DNA of 64,000 bases, taken from M30B80 sp965656935. GTDB lineage: Bacteria; Pseudomonadota; Alphaproteobacteria; Rhodobacterales; Rhodobacteraceae. The stretch lies in contig CBFHMG010000010.1 in the NCBI GenBank assembly GCA_965656935.1, positions 34,374 through 98,373 on the forward strand. Direction: 5' to 3'. Position numbers and translations under genes: made by a program. Positions 35,972-44,626 of this stretch are shown piece by piece (position 1 is the first letter of the stretch; each line of letters begins with the position of its first letter). The notes beneath the pieces are model-generated. The model was not told where the DNA came from and did not search any database. It saw nothing but the letters and a program-made list of their open reading frames with translations.

Positions 35972-36932
35972 CCGCATTCCTCCGGTTGATCCATAATTGC
36001 ACCAAGGTCAGCACCACCAGCACGCCCGCCACCAGCAAGGAGGCCGCCGCCGCCAATCCGAACAGGCGCGGTGCACCCGCAAAGCCTTCTTCATAGATAT
36101 ACTGGATGATGAAGGTCGTGGCCGTGCCTGGCCCACCACCTGTGAAGGCGTAAATCTCGTCAAAGGTCTGCACGCCTTTGATCAGCGCCAGCACCAGAAC
36201 CACCAGCATGGTGGGCGACAACAGCGGCAAGGTGATCCGCCGAAAGCTGCGCCAAGGCGAGGCCTTGTCCATCGTGGCCGCCTCATAGACATCGCGCGGA
36301 ATGGCCTGAAGCCCCGCCAGAAGGATCAGCGTATAAAACCCCATATGCGCCCAGACCGAGATAAAGACCGACCAGCCAAAGGCCCATTGCGCATCCACCA
36401 GCCAGTTGATGCCGCCGATCCCCGTCCAGTCGAGAAAGGCATTCAGCACGCCTTCGCGCTGCAAGATCCATTTCCAGATCAGCGCCACCACAACAGGCGA
36501 GAGCAGGACAGGAAAGAAGAAGACCGAGCGGAAAAAACCGCGCGCGCGGATATCGCGGTTCAAGATGATCGCGGTCAAAAGCGAAAAGCCCACCATGATC
36601 CCCACCTGCAGGGTCACGAACCATGTCGTGTTCCACACCGCGCGCCAGAACTTGTCCTCGCGGCAGGAATTGGGATCGAGGTAGTTGGAGCAATCCATCA
36701 GATTGGCAAAATTGCGGGCGCCCACATAGGGGCGGTCAACCAGAAGAACATTGTCACTGCCTGTGGTTGCATAAAACACATTCACGATGACAGGAAGAAA
36801 GGCAAAAAGGCCAAAAAGCACGAGGTTTGGCAAAAGAAATGCCCAAGCAAGCCGATTGATCCCGAGCAGGCGCTGCAAGCCCAGAAACGGAATTTCGATG
36901 AGACGCATGATGGGGGTGATGATCCGCAGCAT
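35964..36932 (-). CDS. Carbohydrate ABC transporter permease, MalF-like
   Basis: 322 residues from the ATG at 36932 with GGAGGTCCC upstream; the open frame to 37037 runs into the binding-protein gene. It has multiple membrane helices and the EAA loop DVYEAATMDKASPWRSFRRI. It forms the channel with the MalG-like partner, taking substrate from the periplasmic binding protein encoded upstream. Confidence 0.92.
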   Translation of the reverse strand: MLRIITPIMRLIEIPFLGLQRLLGINRLAWAFLLPNLVLFGLFAFLPVIVNVFYATTGSDNVLLVDRPYVGARNFANLMDCSNYLDPNSCREDKFWRAVWNTTWFVTLQVGIMVGFSLLTAIILNRDIRARGFFRSVFFFPVLLSPVVVALIWKWILQREGVLNAFLDWTGIGGINWLVDAQWAFGWSVFISVWAHMGFYTLILLAGLQAIPRDVYEAATMDKASPWRSFRRITLPLLSPTMLVVLVLALIKGVQTFDEIYAFTGGGPGTATTFIIQYIYEEGFAGAPRLFGLAAAASLLVAGVLVVLTLVQLWINRRNADV

Positions 36933-36954
36933 GGGACCTCCGCATTGGCAATGC

Positions 36955-36992
36955 CGCGCCCCCTCTCTGCGCGATTGGCAGAAGGGGGCGCG
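36955..36992. promoter_or_regulatory. Intercistronic hairpin between binding-protein and permease genes
   Basis: The outer stem CGCGCCCCCT/AGGGGGCGCG is a perfect 10 bp, with an inner CTGC/GCAG. There is no U tract in the direction of transcription. Such a structure after a binding-protein gene usually protects the upstream mRNA so that more binding protein than permease is made, as with the malE-malF repeats of E. coli. Confidence 0.6.
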
Positions 36993-37008
36993 AGGTTTTT
37001 TTACAGGG

Positions 37009-38280
37009 TTACTGGCTTTCCGCCATCGCTGCCGCAAGATCGGAGCTTGCGCGCTCCATGGCCTCTGCCACGGTCAATTCGCCCACAATCGCTTGGCTCA
37101 GACGCTCAACCGTGATGCCAAACATCGCGCGGTTGCCTGCATAGCCCTGATAGGCAAAGGCAATCGGCGAGACATTGGCAAGATCGGCGGCAAAGGCTGT
37201 TAGAGCGGCTTGAGCGGCAGGCGATGCGCCCTCGAACTCGACACCAGCACCCGCGACACCCAGATGGGCTGGCAGGTTACGTGTGCGAGCCGCAACCTCT
37301 GCATAGACATCCTCTTGCGCGAGATAGTCGATCACAGCGGCCACAACCTCGGGATGCTCGGTCTGGCTAAAGCCTACGACACCTGCACCACCGGGCATGC
37401 CCGAGCAGGGGCCAGCGGGACCACAGGGGCTGCCGACAACCTGCCAATCGAAGAAATCACCCACTTGGTCATCCATGCGGCCAACCTGCCATGAACCGGA
37501 ATAATAGAAGACCAGCTCGCCATTGATGAATTCCTGCGCGGCGTCTTGATAGGTTGCCCCACCCTGCCCCGCCCAGACATCCCGTGCCATGGTGCCATCT
37601 TCGTTCCAAGCGACAAATTGCTCGGCAAAGGCGGTAAAGCCGTCATCGACCAATTGGCCGTTGCCCTCGGCATCGAAATACTGCGCGCCGTAAGACACGG
37701 CAGGACCCGCTACGCGGTGACCAGAGCGGTCAATCGCCATTGCAAAATCAGCATCCGTTGCTTCGGCGACAGCGCGCGAGGCTGCAGCCCAATCATCCCA
37801 AGATGCACCCGCACCCGGCAACTCGACGCCAGCTTGCTCGAACAGGGTCGCATTGACGAAAGGCCCCGTGATGGTCAACTGGCTATGCATGCCATAGATG
37901 CCCGCGTCATCGGCACCTGCGCGGTACCAGTTCAGCGTCTCGCCAAAGCTGTCAGCCCAGTATCCAGCATCCACATGAGGCGCGAGATCAAGGTAGTATT
38001 CATTCAAGCCCCCCAGATCGGTGACTTTCGCCAGATCAGGACCAGTGCCCGCAGCAAGCTGCACAGGCAGGTTTTCGAGAATGGCCTGATAAGGCACCAC
38101 GTCGACAATCACATCAACGCCGGGGTTATCGGCCTCGAAACGGGTGAGCACGTCGTCGTAGACTTCGCATTCATTGCCGTCTGAATAGCACATGAAGCGG
38201 ATTTCCTGCGCCATGGAAGCGCTTGCCGCCATGCCCAGTCCAGCCGCCAAGGCTGTCGTCATCAAGATATTCTTCTTCAT
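37009..38280 (-). CDS. Extracellular sugar-binding protein of ABC transporter
   Basis: 423 residues. The signal peptide (MKKNILMTTALAAGLGMAAS and on to Ala-Gln) is cleaved before EIRFMCYSDGNE. The fold is that of cluster D/F family 1 solute-binding proteins, with VDVIVDVVPYQAILENLPVQL and GPDLAKVTDLGGL near the N lobe. It delivers a sugar or glycoside to the permease pair. The context suggests a sulfoquinovose glycoside, which would make it equivalent to SmoF, but a glucuronide is an alternative given uxuA in the operon. Ligand residues cannot be checked by eye. Confidence 0.9.
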   Translation of the reverse strand: MKKNILMTTALAAGLGMAASASMAQEIRFMCYSDGNECEVYDDVLTRFEADNPGVDVIVDVVPYQAILENLPVQLAAGTGPDLAKVTDLGGLNEYYLDLAPHVDAGYWADSFGETLNWYRAGADDAGIYGMHSQLTITGPFVNATLFEQAGVELPGAGASWDDWAAASRAVAEATDADFAMAIDRSGHRVAGPAVSYGAQYFDAEGNGQLVDDGFTAFAEQFVAWNEDGTMARDVWAGQGGATYQDAAQEFINGELVFYYSGSWQVGRMDDQVGDFFDWQVVGSPCGPAGPCSGMPGGAGVVGFSQTEHPEVVAAVIDYLAQEDVYAEVAARTRNLPAHLGVAGAGVEFEGASPAAQAALTAFAADLANVSPIAFAYQGYAGNRAMFGITVERLSQAIVGELTVAEAMERASSDLAAAMAESQ

Positions 38281-38296
38281 TGGTCAGGTTCCTCCC

Positions 38297-39397
38297 TTAT
38301 TGTCCTGATAGGCGTGAAAAAGCGGGCGGATCAGGCAGCCACCCTTGGTAGAAAACTGTATCGGCTCCAAGCGGCAAAGCAACCGCCCTGCCCGTTCGGC
38401 TTGAAGCATAGATCGCGGTGATCAATTCGATTGAGCGGCGGCCATCGTCTTGCAAGGTAACCTCTGCACCGCCTGCGCCTGCCAAAGCATCGGCCACGGC
38501 CTCCAGATAGCCTGCAAAACCGCCAAGCCCTTCCGGAACCTCTCCGACAATCGCATCGATTTCGTCTTGGCGTGCAGGCAAGCGGGCCGTGAAGCGCCAG
38601 TTATCCTGCATCGGGGCGTAGGGGGCTGTGCCACTCTCGGCAGTCAGATGCTCGTAGCAGAGGCGCAGCCGCGTCGTATCATTGCCCGCGCCAAGCGTGA
38701 TTGAACTGGTAGCCAAGGCACCGCTTTCCATCCGAAAGGCCAGCGCCGCGCAATCCTCGGTCTCGATGGGATTGACCCGTGTATCGGTCATCGCAAAAAC
38801 CTGCGCCACTGGTCCCAGCAAATGACACAGCAGATCATGGGCATGGATCGCATGCCCCAGCACCGCGCCGCCTGCCTCACCATCCCATGTGCCGCGCCAA
38901 GGAATGGCGTAATAGGCGGCATCGCGGTTCCAATGGGTCTCGAGGCTGGCCGTATAGGCGCGGCCCAAAAACCCTGCGGATTTGAGAGCGCGCAATTGCG
39001 CCATCGCGCGACCGTAGCGGTATTGGAACACAGGAAAAACCTGACGGCCTGCCTGTCTTGCCGCCTCGATCAATTGATCGACCTCGGACAAGGCGCGGGT
39101 GATAGGTTTTTCGCAGATCACATGCTTGGCGGCGGCAAGCGCCTTCAGGCTCATCGGAACATGCAGATGCGGCGGCAGGCAAATATCCACCAGATCAATC
39201 GCAGGATCGGCCAATACGGCGTCAAAATCGCTCGTCACGGCAATATCGCCCGCGTCCGCCGCCGCGCCCGCCACGGCGCGCGCGCGATCCAAATCCAGAT
39301 CGCAAAGCGTGCTGACATGGAACCGCTGCGGCAAGGCACGGTATCCCTGCAAATGCTCGGCCCCGATGCCCGCCCCTATGATCGCCACGCGGATCAC
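38297..39397 (-). CDS. Gfo/Idh/MocA family oxidoreductase (1 of 4)
   Basis: 366 residues. The NAD(P)-binding motif is VAIIGAGIGAEHLQG and the catalytic EKP motif is VICEKPITRALSE. A second alpha/beta domain (about 125-350) follows. Family members oxidise sugars or inositols, or act as NAD-dependent glycosidases through a transient ketone. The start overlaps the end of the neighbouring family member by 4 bases, and the binding-protein gene begins 16 bases after its stop. Specific substrate unknown; the C3-oxidising glycosidase role is a hypothesis. Confidence 0.88.
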   Translation of the reverse strand: MIRVAIIGAGIGAEHLQGYRALPQRFHVSTLCDLDLDRARAVAGAAADAGDIAVTSDFDAVLADPAIDLVDICLPPHLHVPMSLKALAAAKHVICEKPITRALSEVDQLIEAARQAGRQVFPVFQYRYGRAMAQLRALKSAGFLGRAYTASLETHWNRDAAYYAIPWRGTWDGEAGGAVLGHAIHAHDLLCHLLGPVAQVFAMTDTRVNPIETEDCAALAFRMESGALATSSITLGAGNDTTRLRLCYEHLTAESGTAPYAPMQDNWRFTARLPARQDEIDAIVGEVPEGLGGFAGYLEAVADALAGAGGAEVTLQDDGRRSIELITAIYASSRTGRAVALPLGADTVFYQGWLPDPPAFSRLSGQ

Positions 39398-40407
39398 GGG
39401 CGCTGCCCTTCGGCCATCGCCTGAGCCTTCAGGGCCAAGTCGCAGACCTTGAAAACATGGGTCTGGCTCATCGCTGTCTCGTCACGGTGGCGGATGTCAT
39501 GGCTAAGCCTGTCAAAATAGGGCAGCGGAGCCCCCGACGCATCGATTTTCTCGCAGCGCGTGCCATTCACAAGGATCAGGTGATCGGTGCCTTGGCTGCC
39601 GACATCCACATATTTGCGCAGCTCGATATAGCCCTCGGTGCCCAAAATGGTCAGCCGCCCGTCCCCCCAATTGGGCAAGGCATCAGGGGTATACCAATCA
39701 AGGCGGATATAGCCATGGGCCCGATCACTGCGCAGCGCGACCTCACCGAAATCCTGCAGCCCCGGATCCTCGGGATTGGCGTAATTGGCGACATTGGCCA
39801 TGGTGATCTCGGCATCATGCGAGCCTGTGAAGAACAGGAATTGGTCAATCTGGTGGCTGCCGATATCGGTGATGATCCCGCCATAGGCGGCACGGTCAAA
39901 GAACCAGTCGGGCCGTGTGGCGCGGTTCAGACGGTGCGGCCCCAGACCAAGTGTTTGCACAACCTTGCCAATCGCCCCTTGCGCCACGAGATCCGCCGCC
40001 ATTGAGGCGCAAGGCACCTCGAAACGCTCCGAGAAATCAATCGACCAGATCCGCCCCGTGCGCGCCACGCATGCCTTCAGAGCGTCAAGCTGGTCAAAAC
40101 TGATACAGCCCGGCTTGTCGGTCATCACATCCTTGCCTGCCTCCATCGCAGCAATCGCCCAAGCCGCGCGGTCGCGGGGAATGCCCGAGAGAAGGATCAG
40201 ATCAATGCTGTCGTCTTCCAGCAAGCGCGCAGCCGCATCGACGCGCGCGACATCGGGGAAGCGCTCGATCATTCCGGCCTCGGGCGGCGGGTGGCCGTCG
40301 GTCCACCACCCCACAAATTCCGCGCCGGCCTTGATCATGCTGCCAGCCATTCCGTAGATATGACGGTGATCAATACCGATGGCGCCAAAGCGAAGCGGTT
40401 TGCTCAT
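39394..40407 (-). CDS. Gfo/Idh/MocA family oxidoreductase (2 of 4), divergent motifs
   Basis: 337 residues. The N-terminal nucleotide loop is unusual, LRFGAIGIDHRHIYGM in place of GxGxxG, and the EKP motif is replaced by DKP in VMTDKPGCISFDQ. A substrate-domain motif TDIGSHQIDQFLFFTG is conserved. Such changes are seen in family members that work with bound or tightly held cofactor, or as non-dehydrogenase partners. It overlaps both flanking oxidoreductase genes by 4 bases, so all three are translationally coupled. Confidence 0.85.
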   Translation of the reverse strand: MSKPLRFGAIGIDHRHIYGMAGSMIKAGAEFVGWWTDGHPPPEAGMIERFPDVARVDAAARLLEDDSIDLILLSGIPRDRAAWAIAAMEAGKDVMTDKPGCISFDQLDALKACVARTGRIWSIDFSERFEVPCASMAADLVAQGAIGKVVQTLGLGPHRLNRATRPDWFFDRAAYGGIITDIGSHQIDQFLFFTGSHDAEITMANVANYANPEDPGLQDFGEVALRSDRAHGYIRLDWYTPDALPNWGDGRLTILGTEGYIELRKYVDVGSQGTDHLILVNGTRCEKIDASGAPLPYFDRLSHDIRHRDETAMSQTHVFKVCDLALKAQAMAEGQRP

Positions 40408-41456
40408 GCGGCCACCTGCTCGGTCTGGCCCGAGCGCGCCGCGCGGGTGATCCCATCAATCAGATCATGCGCGACAAGGGCGGCCTGCCCCGTCACCAAA
40501 GGCGCGCGATCCTCGGATATTGCATCGGCGAAATCTTCCAAAATGGCTTGGTGCCAATCGCTGGTGAAGGCCATCGGGTCGGCCCCGCCGCCTGTGCCAG
40601 CCTCCTCGCCAAAGGTCTCAACGCGACCATCGCGCCAAGATACGCGTAATTGGCCCGCCTCAAGATGCAAGCTCGCAAGATCGAAATGCAGGGTGATCGT
40701 TTCAGCCGCGCCCGGAAAACTTGCAGTGCTGGCAATCAGCGAGCCCGCCGCGCCATTGGCAAATTCCAGCCCTGCCACGACATAATCCTCGGCTTCCATC
40801 TGATGGAAGCGCGAGGTTACGGCCATGGCGCGCAGGCTCTCGACGGGGCCTGCCAGAGACAGCGCCAGATCAATCGTGTGGATCGCTTGCGAGATCAGCA
40901 CGCCGCCGCCATCGCGCGCATAGCTGCCGCGCCCTGCACCATCATAATAGCTTTGATCGCGCCACCATGGCACCGCAATCTCGACCAGCCCGAGCTGGCC
41001 GAACATGTCCTGCGCAATCATCTGAGCCGCCTGCAGGGACGCCGCCCGCATGCGATGTTGGAACACCACACCCAAGCGGACGCCCGCCGCGCTACAAATG
41101 CCCACCACCTCGCGCGCCTCGGCGCCATCGCGGGCAACAGGTTTTTCCAAAAGGACATGTTTGCCGGCCGCTGCCAAGGGTGCGATGACCTCGGTCCGCG
41201 CATTGGGCGGGGTCAGGATAATTGCGAAATCGACTTTATCATCGGCGGCCACGTCATCAATTGATGCATAAGCCCGAGGCGATGCTCCAAGCATGGCTTG
41301 GGCCTCATCCGCCAGCGCGCGCGCCCGATCGGGGCTGCGCGAATAAATCCCCGCCAAGGCAACCTTTTGCGAGGCCGAAGCACAGGCCGCAAGATGGGTG
41401 CGCGCAACCATGCCCGCCCCAATCAGAACCGCTCGTTTTGGCGATGGCTTGGCCAT
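40404..41456 (-). CDS. Gfo/Idh/MocA family oxidoreductase (3 of 4)
   Basis: 350 residues. The nucleotide motif is VLIGAGMVARTHLAAC and the catalytic motif is VLLEKPVARDGAE. The substrate-domain His is in GGVLISQAIHTIDLAL. This is the first gene of the long leftward operon with the ABC transporter. A GGGAGGGG ribosome site lies upstream, and the promoter overlaps the operator at 41511-41539. Family is secure, substrate unknown. Confidence 0.88.
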   Translation of the reverse strand: MAKPSPKRAVLIGAGMVARTHLAACASASQKVALAGIYSRSPDRARALADEAQAMLGASPRAYASIDDVAADDKVDFAIILTPPNARTEVIAPLAAAGKHVLLEKPVARDGAEAREVVGICSAAGVRLGVVFQHRMRAASLQAAQMIAQDMFGQLGLVEIAVPWWRDQSYYDGAGRGSYARDGGGVLISQAIHTIDLALSLAGPVESLRAMAVTSRFHQMEAEDYVVAGLEFANGAAGSLIASTASFPGAAETITLHFDLASLHLEAGQLRVSWRDGRVETFGEEAGTGGGADPMAFTSDWHQAILEDFADAISEDRAPLVTGQAALVAHDLIDGITRAARSGQTEQVAA

Positions 41457-41510
41457 AGCGCGACACCCCCTCCCGACTGTCTAGTTCAATCAGCCACAGG
41501 CACAGAGCGG

Positions 41511-41539
41511 TTGTCAAGCAAATTGAATACCGGTATACA
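41511..41539. promoter_or_regulatory. Divergent promoter and GntR operator (palindrome ATACCGGTAT)
   Basis: On the + strand TTGTCA (41511-41516) and TATACA (41534-41539) are 17 bases apart, a good sigma-70 promoter for the GntR gene. On the minus strand TTGACA (41517-41512) can serve the oxidoreductase operon. The palindrome ATACCGGTAT (41527-41536), extended as TGaATACCGGTATaCA, lies across the + promoter. This suits an autorepressing FCD-type GntR protein that also controls the divergent operon. Confidence 0.65.
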
Positions 41540-41574
41540 GGTTAGATAACATGCTTCCTGCAAAGGGTCTAAGG

Positions 41575-42303
41575 GTGAATAGAAAAGCGTCCAATATTGA
41601 CATGAGCGCCTTGCCTGTCAGGCCATTGGATCTGTCCCGCCCTGCTGCAGAACAGATTGCAGCGGATGTGAAATCAGCAATTCTGAATGTCACCCTGACC
41701 CCAGGAAGCATGATCTCGGAAAACGAGATTGGTCAGGTCTTTGGGGCCAGCCGAACCCCTGTGCGTGAAGCTTTTGCCCTGTTGCGCAGCGAGGGGCTGG
41801 TCGTAACCTATCCCAGTCGCGGCACCTATGTGTCGAAACTGGCCGAGCATCAAATACGCGGCGCGCAATTCCTGCGCGAGGCGCTTGAAGTGGCCGTGAT
41901 CGGGCGGCTCTGCGACACGGGCCTATCTGAGGCCGCGCGCGCGGCGCTGGAAACCAATCTCAAGCAACAGGCCGATGCGCTTGCCGATAATGATCGCGCC
42001 AAGTTTCATGCGCTTGATGACCAATTCCACAGCCTTTTGGCTGGGGCGACGGGTTACCCGCGCATCTGCACCATCCTGCAGAGCGAAAAGACCGCCCTTG
42101 ATCGGTTGCGCTGCCTGTCGCTTGGCCATCAGGAGCGGATGACCGAGCTGTTTGAAGAGCATCGCGGCATTCTGGACTCCATCGTCAATGGCTATTCCGG
42201 TCAGGCTCTGGACAGGATGCGGCTGCATTTACGCTCGATCCTGTCGACGCTGACGCAACTGATCGCCGATAACCGCGATTATTTCGAGGATGACGCAGAT
42301 TAA
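41575..42303 (+). CDS. GntR family transcriptional regulator, FCD type
   Basis: 242 residues from a GTG at 41575 with AAAGGG seven bases upstream. ATG codons at 41551 (almost at the predicted transcript start) and 41602 (no ribosome site) are alternatives. An N-terminal winged helix (SENEIGQVFGASRTPVREAF, GTYVSKL) is followed by a helical FCD effector domain with metal-ligand-like Asp and His residues (FHALDDQFHSLL). FCD regulators often sense hexuronates or related acids. It is divergent from the Gfo/Idh-ABC operon and overlaps the convergent hydrolase gene by 4 bases. Confidence 0.88.
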   Translation: MNRKASNIDMSALPVRPLDLSRPAAEQIAADVKSAILNVTLTPGSMISENEIGQVFGASRTPVREAFALLRSEGLVVTYPSRGTYVSKLAEHQIRGAQFLREALEVAVIGRLCDTGLSEAARAALETNLKQQADALADNDRAKFHALDDQFHSLLAGATGYPRICTILQSEKTALDRLRCLSLGHQERMTELFEEHRGILDSIVNGYSGQALDRMRLHLRSILSTLTQLIADNRDYFEDDAD

Positions 42304-43217
42304 TCCGCCAGCAAGGCCGCTCTGATGAACTCCAGCACCGCTTGGCGCATTGCGGGTGTCTCAAGATGGCCCGTGTCTTCCTCCAGATGAAACTGAAGCG
42401 CCGATTGCGCATCATGGGCCGCATAGGCCTGCAGCAGATCCCTGCGCGCAATCTCGAAGGCGGAGGGCGGGGTCAGCGGGTCTTGCCTGCCGATTGCAAT
42501 CTGCAATGGACGGGGGGCTGCAAGCCCCGCAATCTGGCCCGTGCGCGCGACAGGCAAAAGACCTGGCACCGTCATATAGGCCCCATGCGCATCATGCGCG
42601 CCAAGTCGCACCAATTCCGCGATATCGGCAAAACAACATAACGCCGTGACCGCATGAATGCGCGGATCCAGTGCCGCCAGCCACCATGCCAAGGTGCAGC
42701 CCATGGAAAACCCCATCGCGCCGATCCTGTCAGGCAGAATTGCGGGATGGCTTGCCAAAAACGCCAGTCCGCCGCGTTGCTCGGCCAGCATCTGCCCAAA
42801 CAGCGTGCTGCCCTGCCATGCCAGCGCCTTGGCGCGGGAGGCTTCATCGGGCTGCTGTCTTGCCCCGAAACAGGGCATCTCAAGACAGAGCGAGGCACAA
42901 CCCATCTGGGCCAATGCCGTGCCATAAGGCCCTTGCAGCGATCCGCGGCCTTGGGTCAGCTCGTCTCGTCCCATCGCATATTTGCCTCCATGGGCATGGG
43001 CATAGACCATCGCGGGCACAGGGCCATGGCCATCAGGCGGACGAATGAAATAAGCGGGGATATCCTCGCCCGCGCTATTGGCGAAGATCAAATCCTCAAG
43101 CACCCAATCGTGATAGGCATGCAAGCCGCGCCTGTGCACCAGCCTGATATCGGGCGCGGACCATGTCTCGCCCAAAAGCGAGGCCAATCTGGCGGCAAGA
43201 TCGGGCGCCGCGGACAT
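42300..43217 (-). CDS. Alpha/beta hydrolase, dienelactone hydrolase/acetyl esterase-like
   Basis: 305 residues. The nucleophile elbow is AMGFSMGCTLAW, an oxyanion-type motif YAHAHGGKY lies earlier, and the catalytic His is in EDTGHLETPAM near the C terminus. There is no signal peptide, so it acts in the cytoplasm. It is the last gene of the leftward module with the monooxygenase. It may remove acyl groups from an imported glycoside or open a lactone; the exact reaction is not shown by sequence. Confidence 0.82.
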   Translation of the reverse strand: MSAAPDLAARLASLLGETWSAPDIRLVHRRGLHAYHDWVLEDLIFANSAGEDIPAYFIRPPDGHGPVPAMVYAHAHGGKYAMGRDELTQGRGSLQGPYGTALAQMGCASLCLEMPCFGARQQPDEASRAKALAWQGSTLFGQMLAEQRGGLAFLASHPAILPDRIGAMGFSMGCTLAWWLAALDPRIHAVTALCCFADIAELVRLGAHDAHGAYMTVPGLLPVARTGQIAGLAAPRPLQIAIGRQDPLTPPSAFEIARRDLLQAYAAHDAQSALQFHLEEDTGHLETPAMRQAVLEFIRAALLAD

Positions 43218-43220
43218 GGC

Positions 43221-43733
43221 CTAGCCTTCCAAGCGGAACTGGCCGAACTGGCTGCCAAAACACATCAACGGCGCACCTTCGCGAAAGGCGACCTTCTGGA
43301 CCAGCCCCACAAGGATGCCATGATCGCCGCCATCATATTCGGCATAACGTTCACATTCGAACCGCGCGAGGCAGCCCGACAACAGCGGCAAACCATATGC
43401 GCCCTCCTCCCAGATCACGCCTTCAAACGCGTGCGGAGAGGCCGCGAAGGCTTTGCACAAGTCGAGCTGATCCGCACCCAAGACATGGATCGCCATATGC
43501 TTGGCCCCAGAGAAATAGGGATAGCGCCGCGAAGCCTTGCCGACCGACCACAAGACCAGCGCAGGGTCAAGCGAGACCGAGGAAAAGCTGTTGGCAGCGA
43601 TCCCCACGGGGCCATCCTCGGTCATGGTGGTGACAATCGTGACGCCAGTGCCGAAGCGCGACAAGGCTCCGCGCAGCGCCTTGCCGGTTTCAGGCCCGGG
43701 GGTGAATTGCTCCATTGTGTCGTGATAGCTCAT
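43221..43733 (-). CDS. Flavin reductase (SmoA/SsuE-function, flavin reductase-like domain)
   Basis: 170 residues from the ATG at 43733, whose ATGA overlaps the stop of the aldo/keto reductase gene. The flavin-binding fold shows FGTGVTIVTTM, IAANSFSSVSLDP and VLWSVGKAS. It would use NAD(P)H to make reduced FMN for the monooxygenase two genes upstream. This pairing is that of a two-component flavin monooxygenase and matches SmoA of the sulfoquinovose monooxygenase cluster. Confidence 0.88.
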   Translation of the reverse strand: MSYHDTMEQFTPGPETGKALRGALSRFGTGVTIVTTMTEDGPVGIAANSFSSVSLDPALVLWSVGKASRRYPYFSGAKHMAIHVLGADQLDLCKAFAASPHAFEGVIWEEGAYGLPLLSGCLARFECERYAEYDGGDHGILVGLVQKVAFREGAPLMCFGSQFGQFRLEG

Positions 43734-44626
43734 GGCACCTCGCGCCCCCAAGCGGCAGTCAGGATTTCGAACCATGTTTCACGGTCGATCTGCACCTTAT
43801 TGGCGGAAGAGATCGCGCGGATACGCTCCAGCGAATTTGTGCCCATGACGGGCGCGATCTTGGCAGGATGGGCCAAAAGCCAAGCAACCGCTACGGCTGT
43901 GGCATCAACGCCCTGCTCGCCCGCGATCCGCTCCAGCACAGCACGCACGGGCGCGCCCTGCTCGGAGAACAGCGCGCCGCCCGCCAAGGGCGACCACGCC
44001 ATGGGACGAATGGCACGCTCCTGCATCCATGCGATATCGCCATCGATGAAGGGAGCGAAATGCAGCACGCTGGCTTCGATCTGGTTGGTAATCAGCGGGG
44101 TAGTCATGGCCGATTGCAGCAAGCTCCAGTCATTCAGCTTGAAATTCGACACGCCAACATGTCCGACCTTGCCCGAGGCCACCAACGCATCAAGGGCCGC
44201 CCCCGTTTCATGGTGATCCATCATCGGATCGGGGCGGTGGATCAACAAAAGGTCAATCCGGTCGGTGGCCATATTGGTCAACGAGGCCTCGACCGAGGCC
44301 GTGATATGAGCCGCCGAGGTATCATAGTATTTGACGCGCTTATCGGCATATTTCCCGCAAGGGGCCACGATATCACATTTGGTCACCAACTCTATCTGGT
44401 CACGCAGATGCGGGGCGGATTTCAGTGCCGCGCCCAAGACCGCCTCGGCCCCATAATCGCCATAGATATCAGCCTGATCGATGGTGGTGATGCCCTGCTC
44501 GAGACAGGCTTCCAGCTTGGCCTGCACATGTGCGGGCGCGGTGTTCTCATCATCCGCGACACGCCACATGCCATAGACAAGGCGCGAGATTTCAAGCTGG
44601 CCGGATAGGGTTAGGCGGTCGGTCAT
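43730..44626 (-). CDS. Aldo/keto reductase (SmoB-like candidate)
   Basis: 298 residues. The catalytic tetrad is visible: Asp50 and Tyr55 in TTIDQADIYGDYG, Lys83 in VTKCDI, and the His in LLIHRPDPM. The sequence is YdhF-like. In the Smo pathway the partner reductase converts 6-oxo-glucose, left after desulfonation, into glucose. The gene overlaps both neighbours by 4 bases (flavin reductase and monooxygenase), which ties it to that chemistry. Substrate assignment is inference. Confidence 0.87.
   Translation of the reverse strand: MTDRLTLSGQLEISRLVYGMWRVADDENTAPAHVQAKLEACLEQGITTIDQADIYGDYGAEAVLGAALKSAPHLRDQIELVTKCDIVAPCGKYADKRVKYYDTSAAHITASVEASLTNMATDRIDLLLIHRPDPMMDHHETGAALDALVASGKVGHVGVSNFKLNDWSLLQSAMTTPLITNQIEASVLHFAPFIDGDIAWMQERAIRPMAWSPLAGGALFSEQGAPVRAVLERIAGEQGVDATAVAVAWLLAHPAKIAPVMGTNSLERIRAISSANKVQIDRETWFEILTAAWGREVP

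Noticed and set aside
42654..44216. 520-residue + strand frame opposite the flavin reductase and aldo/keto reductase genes
   Set aside because: Shadow frame; the minus-strand genes carry intact catalytic motifs and coupled starts.
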